NCBI GenBank assembly: GCA_037576215.1
Contig: JBANDB010000012.1
Location: forward strand, 1,612,001-1,676,000
Origin: Armillaria gallica
Taxonomy: Eukaryota > Basidiomycota > Agaricomycetes > Agaricales > Physalacriaceae
Reading direction: 5' to 3'
DNA length: 64,000 bases
Shown: one piece after another, positions 44,534-56,040 of the stretch
Layout: every line of letters starts with the position of its first letter
Position numbering within the stretch: the stretch's first letter is position 1
Position numbers and translations under genes: made by a program
The notes under the pieces: model-generated
Databases searched by the model: none
Seen by the model: only the letters and a program-made list of their open reading frames with translations
What the model was told of the DNA's origin: nothing

Positions 44534-47500
44534 ATGGCTACTACACCATCGACCTCAGATCCAGGGCACGGCTCAGCCATCTCACGCGAAGATAAAGACG
44601 ACGAAGAACAGGGAAGCGAAGGATTTCAGAGGCGGGAGAAGGAGTCGGACGAACTGGAGGGAGAAGGAGAGCAGGAGCAGGATGGCGTCCAGGCCGCTGT
44701 TCCACCGACTTCTGCTAACGCAGCCAAGGCGCGGATGGTTGCTGGGATGAAGAGATCAAATCCTACCATTCAGAAAGGTACGAAATACCAGTTCTCTGCT
44801 TCCGTGTATCTCACGGATTGCTAAATAGAAAATGATTCGTACGACTATGAACAAAAATACCCAGAGGATGCGCCCTACGAAGAGACAGCACCGGCTGCAA
44901 GGGTTTGGAGAACCTACCAAGATGAAAGCAGGATCCACGATACCAATATGGTGGAGGAATTCCGGGATAGTGTCGACGTACTACTCGTTTTTGTGAGTCT
45001 TTTTACTCCCTTTCGTTACTTATTTGCTGAAGATACCGAAGGCAGGCCTTTTCTCAGCGGTCATCACGACCTTTGTCGCCCAGACATACCAAAATTTGCA
45101 GGCGGACTACACTGCCATGTCAGCGTCTTTGCTCTATGAATCAGTCCTCATCCAACGTGCCATCGCCAACGGTTCCTCGGTCAACGCCATCGCCCCTTCG
45201 CCTCTCAATCCCACCATCGCCTTTGTTCCCGCAACCACAGACGTCTGGGTGAACGGGCTCTGGTTTACCAGCCTATTCCTCAGCCTGACGACTGCCCTAG
45301 TTGCTGTCCTCGTGAAACAATGGCTCCACCACTACGTCGCCCTGCCGTCTGGAGCGCCGCGGGATCGCAGTTTCATTCGTCAGTTCCGATATTCCGGCTT
45401 TCAAAAATGGCATGTCCGGATCATTATTGGCCTCCTCCCTGTGCTTATGCACCTTGCTCTCGCAATATTTTGTGTCGGCCTAGTGGTTTTCCTATTTCCC
45501 CTTCAGGAAACTTTGTCATGGATCATTTGTGCAGGAACCGTCATTGTTTATGGGGCGTATTCCGCGGCAGCGGTCCTTCCCATTATATACCCTCAGTGCC
45601 CTTACCGAACGCCTCTCTGCGATCTCGCTTATTCTGCTTTTTGTCATACTGCACCACGACTGTCCTGGCCGTTCTGGAGAAAAGACGCTTTCGTTGAGGC
45701 ATTGATGCGGCGCAGTGTTAGCGAGATGCTTCGCCACCTTCCTCGTGTACACACAAGGAAAACACGGTCGCTGATAATGATAGAGTCTAACGCCGTGCAG
45801 CACATGTCAACCAAGTTGGCGGCTGACGCACTGAACTGCCTTTTTTCTGTCTCTTCGAATACAAGCATTCAAAGCATCGTCATACAGTCTATTGGGGGGC
45901 TACCAATGGCGTCAGAACGAGAGTTTTTCAAGTCTAAGTCCTATGCAGACCGGAAAGCAATGGAAGACATGCGCCGAACTTTGCTTAGAAGCTGTCTACA
46001 ACCAGATGAGGAATATCCTCAGTTTGACAGACCAATTCCAGGCAAGGAACTTAAAGCGGGGCGTCTCCTCCGTTTTGATGCCCATTTTAACGACGTCTTC
46101 ATGTTGGATCGGTTTATTGTGCCTGACGCCGAGTCACCCGAGCTTGTTCCTACGCTCTACTCCTCATATTGCCGCTACGCAGCAGGTAGACCCGCCGGCG
46201 TCCCTACTGTGGATGTGTTTTTCAAAGATCTCATATGTGCAGAGCCTTCCTTAAAATTGCCGTTGCTCCGCTGGTCCCATCTTATGGGGTGTGCGTGGCG
46301 TGCAGGTATTTTCAGTCCCTTGAGTCCTGAAACCGATGATCGTACCAATTCTTTCCCTGTCGCTCTGTGCTCTGCTCTTATAAATTCATTCGGCAAATCG
46401 ATGGAGCACCCAGTACCAGATTTTTCATCTCCAATAGTCCTCAGATTCGAGGACGCCGTGCCATATATCCATGAGGAATTCTATGACAATGTTCTCACAA
46501 TGCTTTCTGGGTTCATCCTTCATCCGTGTTTATCGAAACCTCTGAAGATACTCGTAGCGGCCGTGAAATTCTTACTTTACAGACTTGCTCTTCCCGAGTC
46601 TGACATGTCTCGTACCGACACTTGTAGCTTGTTAATCACTGCGGTCAGGCAGCTTGATGGCGAAATCTTCTCATTCCAGGACGTTTCCGTTGTTATAATG
46701 GTGCTCGAGGATATATTTTCCACGTGCATCATTCTAATATGGGATACGCCAAGTGCCAATGAATTATGCTACCACGCCACCTCCGCTTATCATCACTCAA
46801 TCAATATCTCACCCTCAACTTGTTCTTTAAATGGTCTGAAATTGATAGTTGATCTTATGACGGGCAACTGGGAGCGCGGGGGTGGCCACCAATGGTACCA
46901 ATCTGACATTCCATGTCGTGTGCTTGCTCACCTCCTCGCAAACCACATTCCCGCTGCTTATGCTGCGTTCATTGATAAGCAGTGTCTGCAGATATTTGGA
47001 AACCATAGCCTTCATGGGGCATCATATCAAGTAATCAAGGAGTACGTTGCTGGGATTTCAGTCCTGCCGGATGAGGAAACACTTCGGCAGCACGTTGAAT
47101 ATCTTCATGAACCACGCAATCTTTTCACTGCGTGTTCTATTCTGGCCATTCATGGTTTCAAGGACACAGACCGGGCTGCCATTCGTAGCGATATCTCAAC
47201 ACTGGTACGACTTTGTCCACGAGATACTGCCTGGGACGGGTGTCGCAGGAAATTTCATGATTTGATGGAAAATGATGACGAGTTTTTCAATAATCAGCCA
47301 AGATTTGATCATGAGCTTCAGAGCAATGAATTTCAAATTGGGAAACACAACATCAGATACGCAATTGATGTGCTCGACGGTTTTTTCGATAATGGGGCGT
47401 ATTTAATGGTAAGCTGACATTTTTGCTAATCTGACACCAGCTCTCACTCACCAGCTAACCCAGGTGCCTTTTGATTCGCCGTCCTCACCAATAGGTCACT

Positions 47501-47583
47501 TAGATCGTCTTAAACACTTTCTAGGGAAGTACATTCGCCGAATACCTGAAGCCAACATGTCGGAGCAATCAGAGGAAGTCTAG
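44534..47583 (+). CDS. DUF6535 membrane protein, copy 3
   Basis: The predicted protein is 964 aa from exons 44534-44777, 44829-44992, 45042-47408 and 47464-47583 (2895 bases in frame). Intron positions and phases are those of copies 1 and 2, and exon 2 is again 164 bases. The membrane part keeps AGLFSAVITTFVAQTYQNL, LWFTSLFLSLTTALVAVLV and the PQCPYRTPLCDL motif. The long C-terminal region is more divergent, and the last exon (RLKHFLGKYIRRIPEAN) keeps only a weak match to the others. It is thus the oldest branch of the three, about 21 kb from copy 2 but in the same direction. The ATG at 44534 is used because the frame upstream has no ATG and the other copies start at the equivalent place. Function is unknown. 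Confidence 0.85.
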
Positions 47584-48506
47584 CTGATATGACTAGATTC
47601 ACTGTTGGGAACGTGGTCGTGCATCTAGTCGTACCTTTTGCCCTGAAATTGTCTAGATTGAAATATTTCAATGTCCACCTTCGCTACATCTTCCGGTTGA
47701 AGAAGGCGTTAAGAGTACCACAGTAGCTTGCATTAACCCCAGGTCATATACATCGAGGGTGGAACGACAAAAGAGATGGAATAGACAGGATGTCGGAATG
47801 CTACCGCGGAACCTTGTATACTTCACGAGAGGGAAAGTGGCGTTGGGTTGCTTGCTTAGATCATTAGGGCTGTTCCGGAAGAAGGCTCTCGATAGAAGAC
47901 TGAGACGGAGACTCAAAAGACGAGGATCAGGGAAGAGAAGAAAATCCTTGGTCAGAAAAATACTAGGGTGTCGATGTCGATAAAGACACGCATACACATT
48001 TTACGCTCTGTGCTAACAAGCTGTCAAGATACTTGATAACAGTAGAAGGATCTGACCCAGAACATATCTGAGGACGATATCAACATGCCTGCCCTCCGCT
48101 TATATCGTATGCCAACTTGGAATATTGTTTGCACATCTAACTACCTGTAATGAACAACCGGAAAAGCAAAAACATTAGACGAAACAATTAGAATAGAAAC
48201 AGAAATGCGAAGAGTAATTGACTGAGTCCTATACCAAAGAATACGAGAGTCAGCTCCTCAAATCTAGGAAAGAAGAAGAGAACGACTAAGAACAACTAAT
48301 TACGACTAATAGCTAAGGAGAAGGAAATATATATCGTAAACGTCACGTGAGAGCCGTCCGATCACAATTTAAAACGTGGACCGCGTCATCCGCATAAGCC
48401 CCAAACACCCCAGTACTCCTTCCAACATGGAGAATGTACGGAAAATGAAGCTAAGCTTGAAGCTTCATAGATATCTACTCTTGTTCTACCGGAGTGCCGA
48501 CAAATG
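47584..48506. other. Intergenic, convergent 3' ends
   Basis: This stretch lies between the ends of DUF6535 copy 3 and the first HQCYWYA-family gene. It is purine-rich around 48170-48330. No supported gene or RNA was seen; frames at 47668-47997 and 47759-47983 are opposite-strand shadows of each other. Confidence 0.45.
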
Positions 48507-49471
48507 TCAACTCCTGTCGGCCAGTTCCCTCCGCAACATGTTGATCTCCTCGTTCCTCCTCTCGAGTTCTTGCCGCAGCTCTGCATCACTTCTTTTCTTC
48601 TAGGATGACGCAATCAGTCGTGGTATCATCAGAGCAATGAATGAAAACGTACCTTTTTCGCCTCGATATCTGCCACCCATTCAGGCCATCTTTTAAGGTG
48701 GGTCTGGCTCAACTGTTTACTGGTAAGCTCAGGGGATGAGAAGATATTCTGATTCATCTTTTTGTCGTTGACTGATCTCATGCCCCAGCCCATGCCTTTG
48801 CGCCTGTTCCCTTCAGCCAGCGTCTCCTCGAAACGGTTCATATATATCTCTTGGATGATCTCGTAGATCATCCCAGCGTACCAGTAACACTGGTGACCGA
48901 GTGCGTTATATTCATCGGCAGATTCGCTGACAATCTGGCAGATCATCGCAGCCTCGTCAGCTGTGAAACCAGAGTTGTCGTCAAATATTAAAGTCGACAG
49001 CGTGACATCGGACCGCTTGGCGTTGATGTCACAAGTAATCGTGAAGACATCGATGGCCCTACCGAAGAGAGATGGGGAGGAGCTGCGCATGGCATCGGGA
49101 GAAAGGCGTGGGGCAGGCGGTGGGGCAGGAGGTGGGGCAGGCGGCGCTCCGTTGTCTGGGGTGGCCTGATCTTTGTTGGGACGCTCTATCCGGATGACGG
49201 CCTGTCTCGTGGGCACATTGCGATCCTGGACGTAGCATAGAAGAAATTCGTGATGCGAAGCCTCTGAAGACTTCCTATGCTCGATTTTCTTCACGATTGC
49301 CTCTCCGACACCGTTGGGACAGTACCGAGCGATGTCAACGAGGTAACGGCGGGCGGACTGAGAACGCGGGTCTTTACGAGCTCCCTTGTCGGGCTCGAAG
49401 ACTATAGTGTTTTCTGGCTCAGGAGTGTGTGGAATAGCCATGGCAAGAAAACGCAGAACTTTTGAAAACAT
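48507..49471 (-). CDS. HQCYWYA-family protein, copy A
   Basis: The predicted protein is 303 aa from exons 49471-48653 and 48599-48507 (912 bases in frame). I do not recognise the family. Its blocks, in order, are PENTIVFEPDKGARK, YLVDIARYCPNGVGEAIVKK, HEFLLCYVQDRNVPTRQAVI, a Pro/Ala-rich variable loop, SSSPSLFGRAIDVFTITCDI, SGFTADEAAMICQI, HQCYWYAGMIYEIIQE and WPEWVADIEAKK. The second exon encodes a short coiled coil (RQELERRNEEINMLRREL). No signal peptide or membrane span is present. The invariant Cys in HQCYWYA, followed by aromatic residues, recalls the active-site Cys of small papain-like folds, but this is only a resemblance. The upstream of two in-frame ATGs is used because copies D and E share the MxxK/E...LYS leader. 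Confidence 0.75.
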
Positions 49472-51274
49472 GGTGACATCATTACGAGCGCTAACAAGCA
49501 TCCATGGTTTAACGCCGACTTCAAAGGGTTCCCACGGCAATTTGTTGGATATCGAGCTCGTGGCTCGCGTGTTTATTGGTAATCAGTCATGTGTACGTAT
49601 CAGTAAATTTTCGTAGCTACGCTTTTCTCTTCTTTACTCGATTGACTACGTACTTCGTCGCTCATGTACTCCGTCAATCCCGTACTCGTGCTGATCCCTT
49701 GTATGCTTCCATACCTGCAAGATTACTTCAACACAATTATCTACCATCATGTGTCCCTCACAAGTATATAATTTGGATATATTCATGTAAACCATGTAGT
49801 AGAAATTTGTGGCTCAAAACGCAATGATGATAACGCTATTCACACAAGACGCAATTCCTTGCCAACTGCCATCAGCCCTCCCGAATTTCACATACTGTTT
49901 CTTTGCGTCGCGTATTGTGTTAAGCTCGTGACCAGCCAGGCATTACCACGTGTAAGCGGTTGGAACCGCGGGTCAGAAGTGGAACTTTCGCTAATGTCGA
50001 CCTCCTACAGGCCGCAATTATTGCCTGCTCCTCTTGTAAATTTATTATAGAGTACCTATATATGATACCTATAAGTCTATCAAGTCACAACAGTTTTCTG
50101 TTGCGATGATAAAAATTAATAATTTCTACATCGCGTCCAATCGACAGAAATAAGTTGCACGTCGTGTTCTTGCCTCGTATCGACACAGCGAGATGTCGGG
50201 TGGCTCTGAAATTTTAGACAAACTTGGTATATGTTATTAGAATCTTTCAACAAAAATGAGGGGGAGTAGGCCTGAAGTAAAGCGGTCGACGTACTAGACC
50301 GCTTGCCAGTGCGACTACTACTGCTACTGCTAGAAGTACAATCCAGCTTTGATGATGATGGCATCCATTTTAAGTGTCTCGGACCCCTTTATGAGGTCCA
50401 CGTCGCACTACATGAGGTTGTATCTCTACTGGGAGCGCTAAGACGCAAGGGCATCTGTAAGTAAGTAGTAAGCTAAATGTATGTAATGTGTACCATAGGG
50501 ATCATTGTTATATACACTAAGGGGACGGGTTCTAGTGCATGAAAGTGGCTGGTAACCATGAGAGAGATGGGTTTCCGCGCAGCGAGCTGCGGCTGGTTGT
50601 AGGTTCGTTCCAAACCCCTTTCGCTTTGGCTGTGATTATGTTTGTTGTGGGGCGTGCCGTCGCGAAGCTTGCTCCGAACCTGGGCTGGTTGGTGGGATGT
50701 TGGTCTATTACGTCGCAATTCTGGGTATCACAATCCTGCGTGACAGGCTAATTGGCTCCGGCGCGGGCCTTCCCGCGCACCGGCAGGATCGGCATCTCGG
50801 AGTTCATTACTGAAATAATCCTCAAATTTAATCGGAACTTTAATGACCTATTGGATCCACCACGACCTGCAGTGAACGTACCGATAGCATTGTTCTTCTA
50901 CCCGGCCTCGTCATCAACGTCTAAAAGAGCCCGTCAATCCTCGCTCGGATGGGTGTCATCCAATCTGTCGTCCTCGTTTCGCTAGCCGCTTCAAGAAGTT
51001 TTCCTCGCTGGCAATCTACAGTTCTAAGGATCTAGCAGATCTAGATTCGCCGCACATTCTGCGGTGACGGGGTATCATCGGCAGTCCTGACTACACGTTT
51101 ACCAACCGATCTGAAACATGATGATTTCGTGTTTATCGTGAGACTCACCATCGTTGCCTCCAAAAGGCTGACGAAAGGCTGATGACCGTGTGCTTCCAGG
51201 ACCTGCGGTTGTTTATATGTCTGACGCCAAGCCTGCAGCTACTGTCGTGATTTCGTCTCTTTCTGAACTCCATC
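49472..51274. other. Intergenic between copies A and B (divergent), 1.8 kb
   Basis: The two family genes point away from each other. The interval must hold both promoters; no further gene is supported. A frame at 50539-50751 (with opposite-strand shadow 50473-50718) has no family resemblance. Confidence 0.45.
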
Positions 51275-52208
51275 ATGCCTATCCTACACCCTCTAGAACC
51301 AGAAAACACTATAGTCTTCGAGACCGACGAAAGAACTCGTCGAGAGCCGCGTATTCAGTCCGCGCGCCGTTACCTCACTGACGTCGCTCGGTACTGTCCC
51401 AACGGAATCGGAGAGGCAGTTGTGAAGAAAATCGAGCATAGGAAGTCATCAGGGGCTCCCCATCACGAGTTTCTTCTATGCTACGTCCAGGATTGCAACG
51501 TACCTACGCGACTGGCCGTCATCCGGATAGAGCGCTTTAACCAAAATGACGTCACTCCAGACAAAGGAGTGCCGCCTGCACTATCTCCCGCCGCGCTCCT
51601 TTCTCTCGACGCCATGCGCAGCTCCTCTCCATCTCTCTTTGGGAAAGCTGTCGATCTCTTCACTATTACTTGCGACATCGATGCCAAGCGGTCTGGTGAT
51701 ACGCTGTCGACTTTAATATTTGACGACAACTCCGATTTCACAGCCGACGAGGCTGCGATGATCTGTAAGATTGCCAGCGAATGTGCCGATGAATATAACG
51801 CTCTCGGTCACCAGTGTTTCTGGTACGCTGGGGTGATCTACAAGATCATCCAAGAGATATATTCGACCAGTATCGCGGAGACGCAGGCTGAAGGCAACAG
51901 GCGCAAGGGCATGGGCCACGGCGTGAAGATACCGACGCAGATGTTCATTCCGCCTGAGCACGCCCCTAAAAACTTAGCTCAAACCCATCTTCAGAGATGG
52001 CCTACGTGGAAGGCGGACATCGAGAGGGCGAAACAGGTATGTTTATCTTTCATCGCTCGCGATGATACCATGACTGATTGCGGCATTGCAGGAGAAGTGG
52101 GGTGATGGAGAGCTGAGAAGGGATAGAGGACTACAGCAGGAACTCAACATTAAGGACAAGGAAATTGCGGAGCTACGGAAACGACTGAAAGAATGCACGA
52201 GGGCGTGA
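51275..52208 (+). CDS. HQCYWYA-family protein, copy B
   Basis: The predicted protein is 292 aa from exons 51275-52036 and 52092-52208 (879 bases in frame). It is closest to copy A, which lies in inverted orientation to the left (shared SARRYLTDVARYCPNGIGEA, HHEFLLCYVQDCNVPTR, NRRKGMGHG), so the pair looks like a recent inverted duplication. The motif reads HQCFWYAGVIYKIIQE. Exon 2 encodes a coiled coil (LQQELNIKDKEIAELRKRL). The intron position is the same as in the other copies, just after the WPxWxADIE block. Function is unknown. Confidence 0.75.
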
Positions 52209-53489
52209 GAGGACTTTGTTCGAACTGGTCGTCACCACTTATGTCAAACCAGATTAAAAGGAAGTTTAGACAGATCCATACGTATGATTGACTTACAAGT
52301 CTCTTCCCTCCTTCATTACTTAGCCTTCCGAATCTAATTTCTTCTCGTTCTGCCATCAATGCTCGCGCCTAGTTATATACTCTATTTCCATCGTTGCTCC
52401 GTTCTTTAGAAGGGTAGCGGCGCACCGGGCATCAGAAAATGTCTCTATACAAACTCTTCGAGCATTCACCAGAATCTTGGCCGTTGTATGAAGGTGATAC
52501 CTCTTTCTTTGATAATGAGAAGTCGCTGAATAAAGTACGAAAAGTCCTCCAATACAATATTTCAATTTTCCCAATCTTCCTGAGAGCTTCCTACGATCTC
52601 GGACGGGCGGGTCGTGGAATATGTGATCCAGGAAAAGGGAAACTACGATTCGTTTACCTGATGCAGTACAGACAATCGCAGACTGGATGTGTTCTGTGAT
52701 AGGTGTGGGGGGTGGAACGGACGGTTGGAGAGGAGGAGCAGGATACATCAGGATTAGCCTCAATATCTTCATATTAAATGAAGCAGGGTGTCCATTTCCT
52801 CCATTTGAGTCGGATATATGTTGTTGATGACTGGACCAGCGATGACATGGCGTAGAAGTGAAACTGTCGACCGAGTAATGAGTGCCGATGCATGACGGGG
52901 GACCACCAACAAAAGTACTGAGCCGGTCGGTATCTTATTGTCGCATCATATACCTATCACACGTTCCTCGTGATCGTGAAGGATCATTGACTGTGGGGGG
53001 ACCGCGTGAGAACTACAACATCAAGAAAACCTAGCAATTGTCATACCTTGTCACGGTGTCGTATTTGGTCTCTTTATCGCCAAATTTCCCTGCCTTCCTA
53101 TTCTCTAAGTCTTGCTAGGAGGTGATCTATATCTGTACTTCGAGCGTGTTGAGAAGATGCAAAAAGTAGGGTAAGCGTTAGGGGAGGGACCAAATTGGCA
53201 AGTTATACTTACGAGATAGACGCGTCATGCCGTCATCGGTTATACGCGTCTTGGTATCATGAGCATGTAGTGCTGGAGGTCTGGCACCAGATATATAGTG
53301 GCAGGTCGTTGCGGCACAATTGGAGGCGGGAGAAGATGATGAGCGATTATAGTCAAACTGCCTAAGGTTTATGTAGTAGTGCGCTCTGGAGCAACCCACT
53401 CTCGCACTCCATCACACCCAGTAAGCGGAGACGGCAGCGTACTTATACAAAACAAATGCTCTTGTAGTTGGACAATGGTGACGGTGTAA
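52209..53489. other. Intergenic, 1.3 kb
   Basis: No gene is supported. The minus-strand frame at 52356-52772 is the longest (138 codons) and has no recognisable motif. Confidence 0.4.
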
Positions 53490-53930
53490 TGTCAAAGTGA
53501 CAATGGTGACCTACGGTGTCACTAATGGCACCGTTGCGTTCATCAGTGAAACACGACATAGGAGCGAGTTGGAGTTGACGTTGCAGGTGATAGTAAAATG
53601 AACATTGGCGAAGGAAGATGTGGGGTGGGTGTGGGGAGCTATGAATGACCTGCAGCGAAATGTAGTGGAAGGAGGAGTCACGGAACCTGTCACCTACTCG
53701 GATTGTGACCTTCCTCGTGGGAACGTTGTGGTCGTCGACATAGCAGAGAAGATTGGCGATATGGCTTCTCCGGGGACATTCTGTAGTCGATTTCGCCCAC
53801 GACCGCCCCTTCGGCTACGTGGAGACAAGGATGAACAAAGGAACTGGGGTAGGAGTGTGTAAAACGAGTTTGCGTGTCTTTATCGACCTCGAGAATGTAG
53901 AATTTTTCGGGCCGAAGAGTTTCAGCGTCT
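53490..53930 (-). pseudogene. Relic of the HQCYWYA family
   Basis: On the minus strand, EKFYILEVDKDTQ (near 53915) matches the family start ENTIIFEVDRDARK. Further on, LLCYVDDHNVPTRKVTIR (about 53760-53700) matches the central block, and FTITCNVNSNS (about 53590-53560) matches FTITCDINAKR. The frames differ and the C-terminal half with the HQCYWYA motif is missing, so this is a truncated, frameshifted copy. It lies directly after copy C in the same direction, and the last exon of copy C reads into it. Confidence 0.7.
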
Positions 53931-54771
53931 CTTTTCTTCTCTTCTCCTCATCCTTCTACTGAGATGCCGCCGTTAATCACCGTACGATCGCGAGAACGAA
54001 AGGAAAACGTACGCCTTCCCTTTCCCTGACATCCCTCCACCTGGGCCATTCCTCAAGGTGGATTTTGGCCAACGCTTCAGGAGTACTGGAACGGGGTATG
54101 AAAATATTCGACGCGTCGTTGTTGACCAGTTTCATGGTTCCATGCCATTTGCCCATACGATTGTCATCCTCAGGCGGTATCTTCTTGAACTGTCCCGACT
54201 GTGTCTCTTGAATGACATTATATATCACCCGAGCATACCAGTAACACTGGTGACGGATAGGGCTGTATTCATTCGTACAGTCACTGGCAATCTGACAGAT
54301 CATCGCAGCCTCCTCGGCTGTGAAAACAGAGTTATCGTTAAAAGCCAAAGTGGAAAGCACGACATCGGAGGGTTTGGCATTGATGTCGCAAGTGATAGTG
54401 AAGAGATCGTGCGCCTTACCAAAGAGAGATGGGGAGGAGCTGCGCATGATCGCGAGAGAAAAGTGCGTAGCAGGAAGTAGTGGCGGAGAGGCCCGATCGC
54501 TTTTAGAGCGCTCTATCCGGATGACAGCCTGTCGCGTAGGGACGTTGCGGTCCTCAACGTAGCACAGAAGAAATTCATGATTTGGAGCCTCTGATGACTT
54601 CCTATACTCGATTTTCTTCACAACTGCCTCTCCGATTCCGTCGGGACAGTACCGAGCGACATCAGTGAGGTAAAGGCGCGCGGTCAGATAACGCGGTTCT
54701 TTACGAGCGTTGTTGTCGGGCTCGAAGATGAAAGTGTTTTGGGGTGGAGGAGCGCACGAGGAGATATCCAT
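53815..54771 (-). CDS. HQCYWYA-family protein, copy C
   Basis: The first exon is 54771-54013 (253 codons) and keeps every family block: APPPQNTFIFEPDNNARK, YLTDVARYCPDGIGEAVVKK, NHEFLLCYVEDRNVPTRQAV, SSSPSLFGKAHDLFTITCDI, FTAEEAAMICQI and HQCYWYARVIYNVIQETQ. The ATG at 54771 is used; the leader found in copies A, D and E is present upstream but out of frame by a two-base deletion. The 3' end is uncertain. With one acceptor the intron is followed at once by a TAG stop. With the next (exon 53955-53815) the protein gains a short coiled coil KDEEKRRKETLKL and then reads into the adjacent relic in a foreign frame. It may be expressed but probably lacks the full coiled-coil tail. Confidence 0.6.
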
Positions 54772-55834
54772 GGCAGAATAGAGAAGCCACAGCGACTTCT
54801 GGGACTTTTGAAAGCATTGGCGGGGGCTCCAGATATATGAACAATGGCAGTGGTTAAAACATCCTAGGAACACAGCTGGGCAACATTGAGCATCGGCAAA
54901 AATTGCTGTTATTACTGGCGCAAGCTCCTGATGAGGAACAGCCGAGTCCACCGAGTTCACTGCCCTGCAGCATAGTATACGCCTAGTGGTATCAATGTCA
55001 ACCCAGAGGGGATTGGTCTGAAGCTGGCCATTGCGATCTCACATTGGAAAGAAATACTGTTACTCCCGGGCCGCCATTCTAAATTGACCCTTGTTAACAG
55101 CCTCCTTCTTTAGGGATCGACACCTTCAATACATATAGCTTCGGTTTCTGACCAAATTCAGAGGGCCTTGGGGCCCATAAAAACATTCGAACCCTCCCCC
55201 GCAACCATGGCCAGGCTCAATACGCAGGCACGAGTTCCGAGAGTAAGTACCTGAAAAATAGCTTATCAGGCTGCGTCGAATGTTCCCGATAAGCGCGTTT
55301 GTTTCAATCGAAATCTCGTTGGGAAAGCAATGACAGATGATCCGACATGGGTACGCCATAAGGAAGGAACCACTTCGGCGACGGCGCCTACAACACTACA
55401 TGCTGAGTGAACAGTCCACGCCAGCAAACAAGCAGTGGAGGTGCGTTTTAGTTGTAACCTGTCCTCTTGAAGTCTTCCTTCAATGATTCCATGGTTGTCG
55501 CACCCACTCCGAACCTGCATCAACAGTCAGAACTTGGCCCACCTTCGAGGATGAGAACAACTAGTAACCACGCCATGTTACACAATCATCAAGAAAGAAA
55601 TGCTGAGCACGTCGATCGTGCATTGCTGCCTTCGTCGACCTGAGTTTCTAGTCGTAGACAGATGCAACATACACGATTACGGTGGGCTGAGGACCGAGGT
55701 CGTATCATAGTGAGTGTATGGATATATTGCTTAATTGGGCCATCCATCGTTCAACTCAGTTATTACAAATTTGATGGCATTCCGGCAGCGGCTAACTCTC
55801 GTATTACAGGGTCTTGGGACGCGCATTATGCTTA

Positions 55835-56040
55835 GAAGAAGCAGGATATCTAATATTTAAAGTGTATTGCGAAATAAAATAAAAGGATTGTTACGAGGAA
55901 AGCGAAGCAAGTGGTATTTTAGTTATGTCGAAACGCGCTTCCCCGCTTGGAATCGGCATGATAAGATTGCCCCCGGTAAGCTCAAAACATTAATTGTCGC
56001 TTTGGCACAGTGCCGATTCACGGCCATCAAATTATGTATG
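55835..56040. repeat. Dispersed decayed repeat, copy 2
   Basis: This matches 28130-28330 in the same order: a GAAG.AGCAGG.TATC.AAT block and a distal TCACGGCCATCAAATTAT block. See the entry there. Divergence between the copies is substantial, so the element is old. Confidence 0.5.

Noticed and set aside
50473..50751. Overlapping plus and minus frames with basic and Cys residues
   Set aside because: Both are short, they are shadows of each other, and neither has a family match.
52356..52772. Minus-strand frame of 138 codons
   Set aside because: Composition is mixed and nothing matches the neighbouring gene family or any known motif.
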